6,054 nucleotides of DNA from contig DGYN01000012.1 in the NCBI GenBank assembly GCA_002398405.1, positions 1 to 6,054 of the forward strand. Direction: 5' to 3'. Of this stretch, positions 5,265 to 6,054 are shown one piece after another. The DNA comes from Caulobacteraceae bacterium UBA5005 (GTDB lineage: Bacteria > Pseudomonadota > Alphaproteobacteria > Caulobacterales > Caulobacteraceae). The position numbers and the translations under genes were made by a program. Positions within the stretch are counted from its first letter, which is position 1. The number at the start of each line of letters is the position of its first letter. The notes under the pieces were generated by a model, which was given only the letters and a program-made list of their open reading frames with translations, was not told the origin of the DNA and ran no database searches.

Positions 5265-5993
5265 TCAGCGCCGCGCCCGCTGGCCAAACAGCATAGCGCG
5301 GGCCTTGGCCTGTTCCTCCTCGCTGCCCTGCAGGCTGGCCACCCCCTTGGCGGGAGCGGCGATGGCCCTGCCCTTGATCACCGCCGGCCGCTCGCTGACG
5401 CGCCTATGCCAGGCCGACAGCAGCGGAAAATCCGCCCAGTTCTGCCCCTGGGCCGCCGGGATAACCCAAGGAAAGCAGGCCATGTCGGCGATGGAATAGT
5501 CGCCGCACAGATAGTCCCGCCCCTCCAGCCGCTTTTCCATCACCCCGTACAGCCGGTTGACCTCATTGGTGTAGCGGGTCGCGCCATAGGCGGTGTGGCG
5601 GCTGTCCTTCAAAAACCCCGGCGCATAGGTGCGGAAATGGTGCGCCTGCCCCGCCATGGGGCCAAGGCCCGCCATTTGCCAGAACAGCCACTCGTCGACC
5701 TCGACCCGCGCCCGCTCCTCGACCGGATAGAACAGCCCGGTCTTGCGCCCCAGGTACTGCAGGATCGCCCCGCTCTCGAAAACGCTGATCGGCTTACCGC
5801 CCGGCCCCTGCGGATCGACGATGGCCGGCATCCGGTTATTGGGGCTGATCGCCAGGAAGGCCGGCTTGAACTGATCGCCGTCACTGATGTCGACGAACTT
5901 GACCTCATAGGCCAGGCCCATCTCCTCGCAGGCGATGGTGATCTTCCGCCCGTTGGGCGTCGGCCAATAATAGACGTCGATCGGCTGGGTCAT
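5265..5993 (-). CDS. Glutathione S-transferase, YfcG/Nu-class-like
   Basis: This is a cytosolic 242-residue protein with a complete two-domain glutathione transferase architecture. The N-terminal thioredoxin-like domain (about 5-86) holds TPNG (12-15), where Nu-class enzymes bind and activate glutathione through Thr and Asn rather than a catalytic Cys or Ser. It also has SPNNRMPAIVD (50-60) with the cis-proline at 56, and FESGAI (72-77), whose Glu-Ser binds the gamma-glutamyl group. The helical domain (about 94-220) has WLFWQMAGLGPMAGQAHHF (102-120) and the N-capping box SIAD (167-170). These blocks closely match E. coli YfcG, a disulfide reductase using glutathione, from memory. The tail after about 215 is longer and charged. 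The ATG at 5993 has only a weak GAG upstream. The gene ends 147 bp before the Sel1 start, with a CtrA-type box between, so the two are probably separate transcripts. It is probably a redox housekeeping neighbour and not part of the holdfast system. Confidence 0.93.
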   Translation of the reverse strand: MTQPIDVYYWPTPNGRKITIACEEMGLAYEVKFVDISDGDQFKPAFLAISPNNRMPAIVDPQGPGGKPISVFESGAILQYLGRKTGLFYPVEERARVEVDEWLFWQMAGLGPMAGQAHHFRTYAPGFLKDSRHTAYGATRYTNEVNRLYGVMEKRLEGRDYLCGDYSIADMACFPWVIPAAQGQNWADFPLLSAWHRRVSERPAVIKGRAIAAPAKGVASLQGSEEEQAKARAMLFGQRARR

Positions 5994-6030
5994 GGCGCTC
6001 GCAGACGGCTAGGTGAAGGCGCCCTGCCTT

Positions 6031-6054
6031 CCTTCTCCCCTCCCTAGGGGAGGG
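6031..6054. repeat. CCTTCTCCCC-type repeat core, cut by the window end
   Basis: The 14-mer CCTTCTCCCCTCCC (6031-6044) is the exact inverse of 29-42 at the left end of the window. CCCTCCC (6038-6044) and GGGAGGG (6048-6054) form a perfect 7-bp hairpin around TAG. It begins 37 bases upstream of the transferase start, so it may lie in or near that gene's promoter. The rest of the element lies beyond the window. Confidence 0.6.

Noticed and set aside
5259..6047. A 262-codon rightward open frame opposite the glutathione transferase gene
   Set aside because: It is fully antisense to a gene with clear family motifs and is rich in Arg, Pro and Gly, as expected from an antisense frame in GC-rich DNA.
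1..6054. CRISPR arrays, tRNA or rRNA genes, transposases, toxin-antitoxin or defence genes
   Set aside because: No regularly spaced repeats, no tRNA-like clover-leaf stretches and no matching protein motifs were seen on either strand.

Overview
The window is GC-rich DNA from a stalk- or holdfast-forming alphaproteobacterium, most likely of the Caulobacterales (Caulobacter, Phenylobacterium or a relative). The reasons are the gene content (a holdfast polysaccharide export cluster in the hfs style), two CtrA-type boxes in gene-free promoter regions, and intergenic palindromic CCTTCTCCC repeats of a kind I recall from these genomes. The genus cannot be fixed from this sequence alone.

Layout. 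1-96 has no gene and holds a hairpin with a repeat core. 97-3621 is a leftward operon, read hfsA, hfsB, hfsC: a Wzz/GumC-like inner-membrane co-polymerase, a cytoplasmic BY-kinase-like P-loop protein, and a Wzy/WaaL-type polymerase. hfsB and hfsC overlap by four bases (GTGA). 3622-3743 is a divergent promoter region with a TTAA-N7-TTAC box. 3744-4520 is hfsD, a rightward outer-membrane export lipoprotein. 4521-4848 has no gene and is almost filled by a repeat element of about 300 bp with long imperfect terminal inverted repeats, lying between converging genes. 4849-5118 is a small leftward Sel1-repeat protein with a second CtrA-type box (5200-5214) upstream. 5265-5993 is a leftward YfcG/Nu-class-like glutathione S-transferase. 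5994-6054 is its upstream region and ends in another copy of the repeat core.

How the genes work together. By family knowledge, HfsC polymerises lipid-linked repeat units at the periplasmic face of the inner membrane. HfsA, with HfsB, governs chain length and bridges to the outer membrane, where HfsD forms the export pore for the adhesive polysaccharide. The Sel1 protein and the transferase have no demonstrated link to the holdfast; their proximity alone does not establish one.

I found no new defence, mobile or biosynthetic system. The points most worth a second look are the two CtrA-type boxes, an HfsB P-loop that lacks its catalytic lysine, the TTG start of hfsD, and the architecture of the intergenic repeat element.
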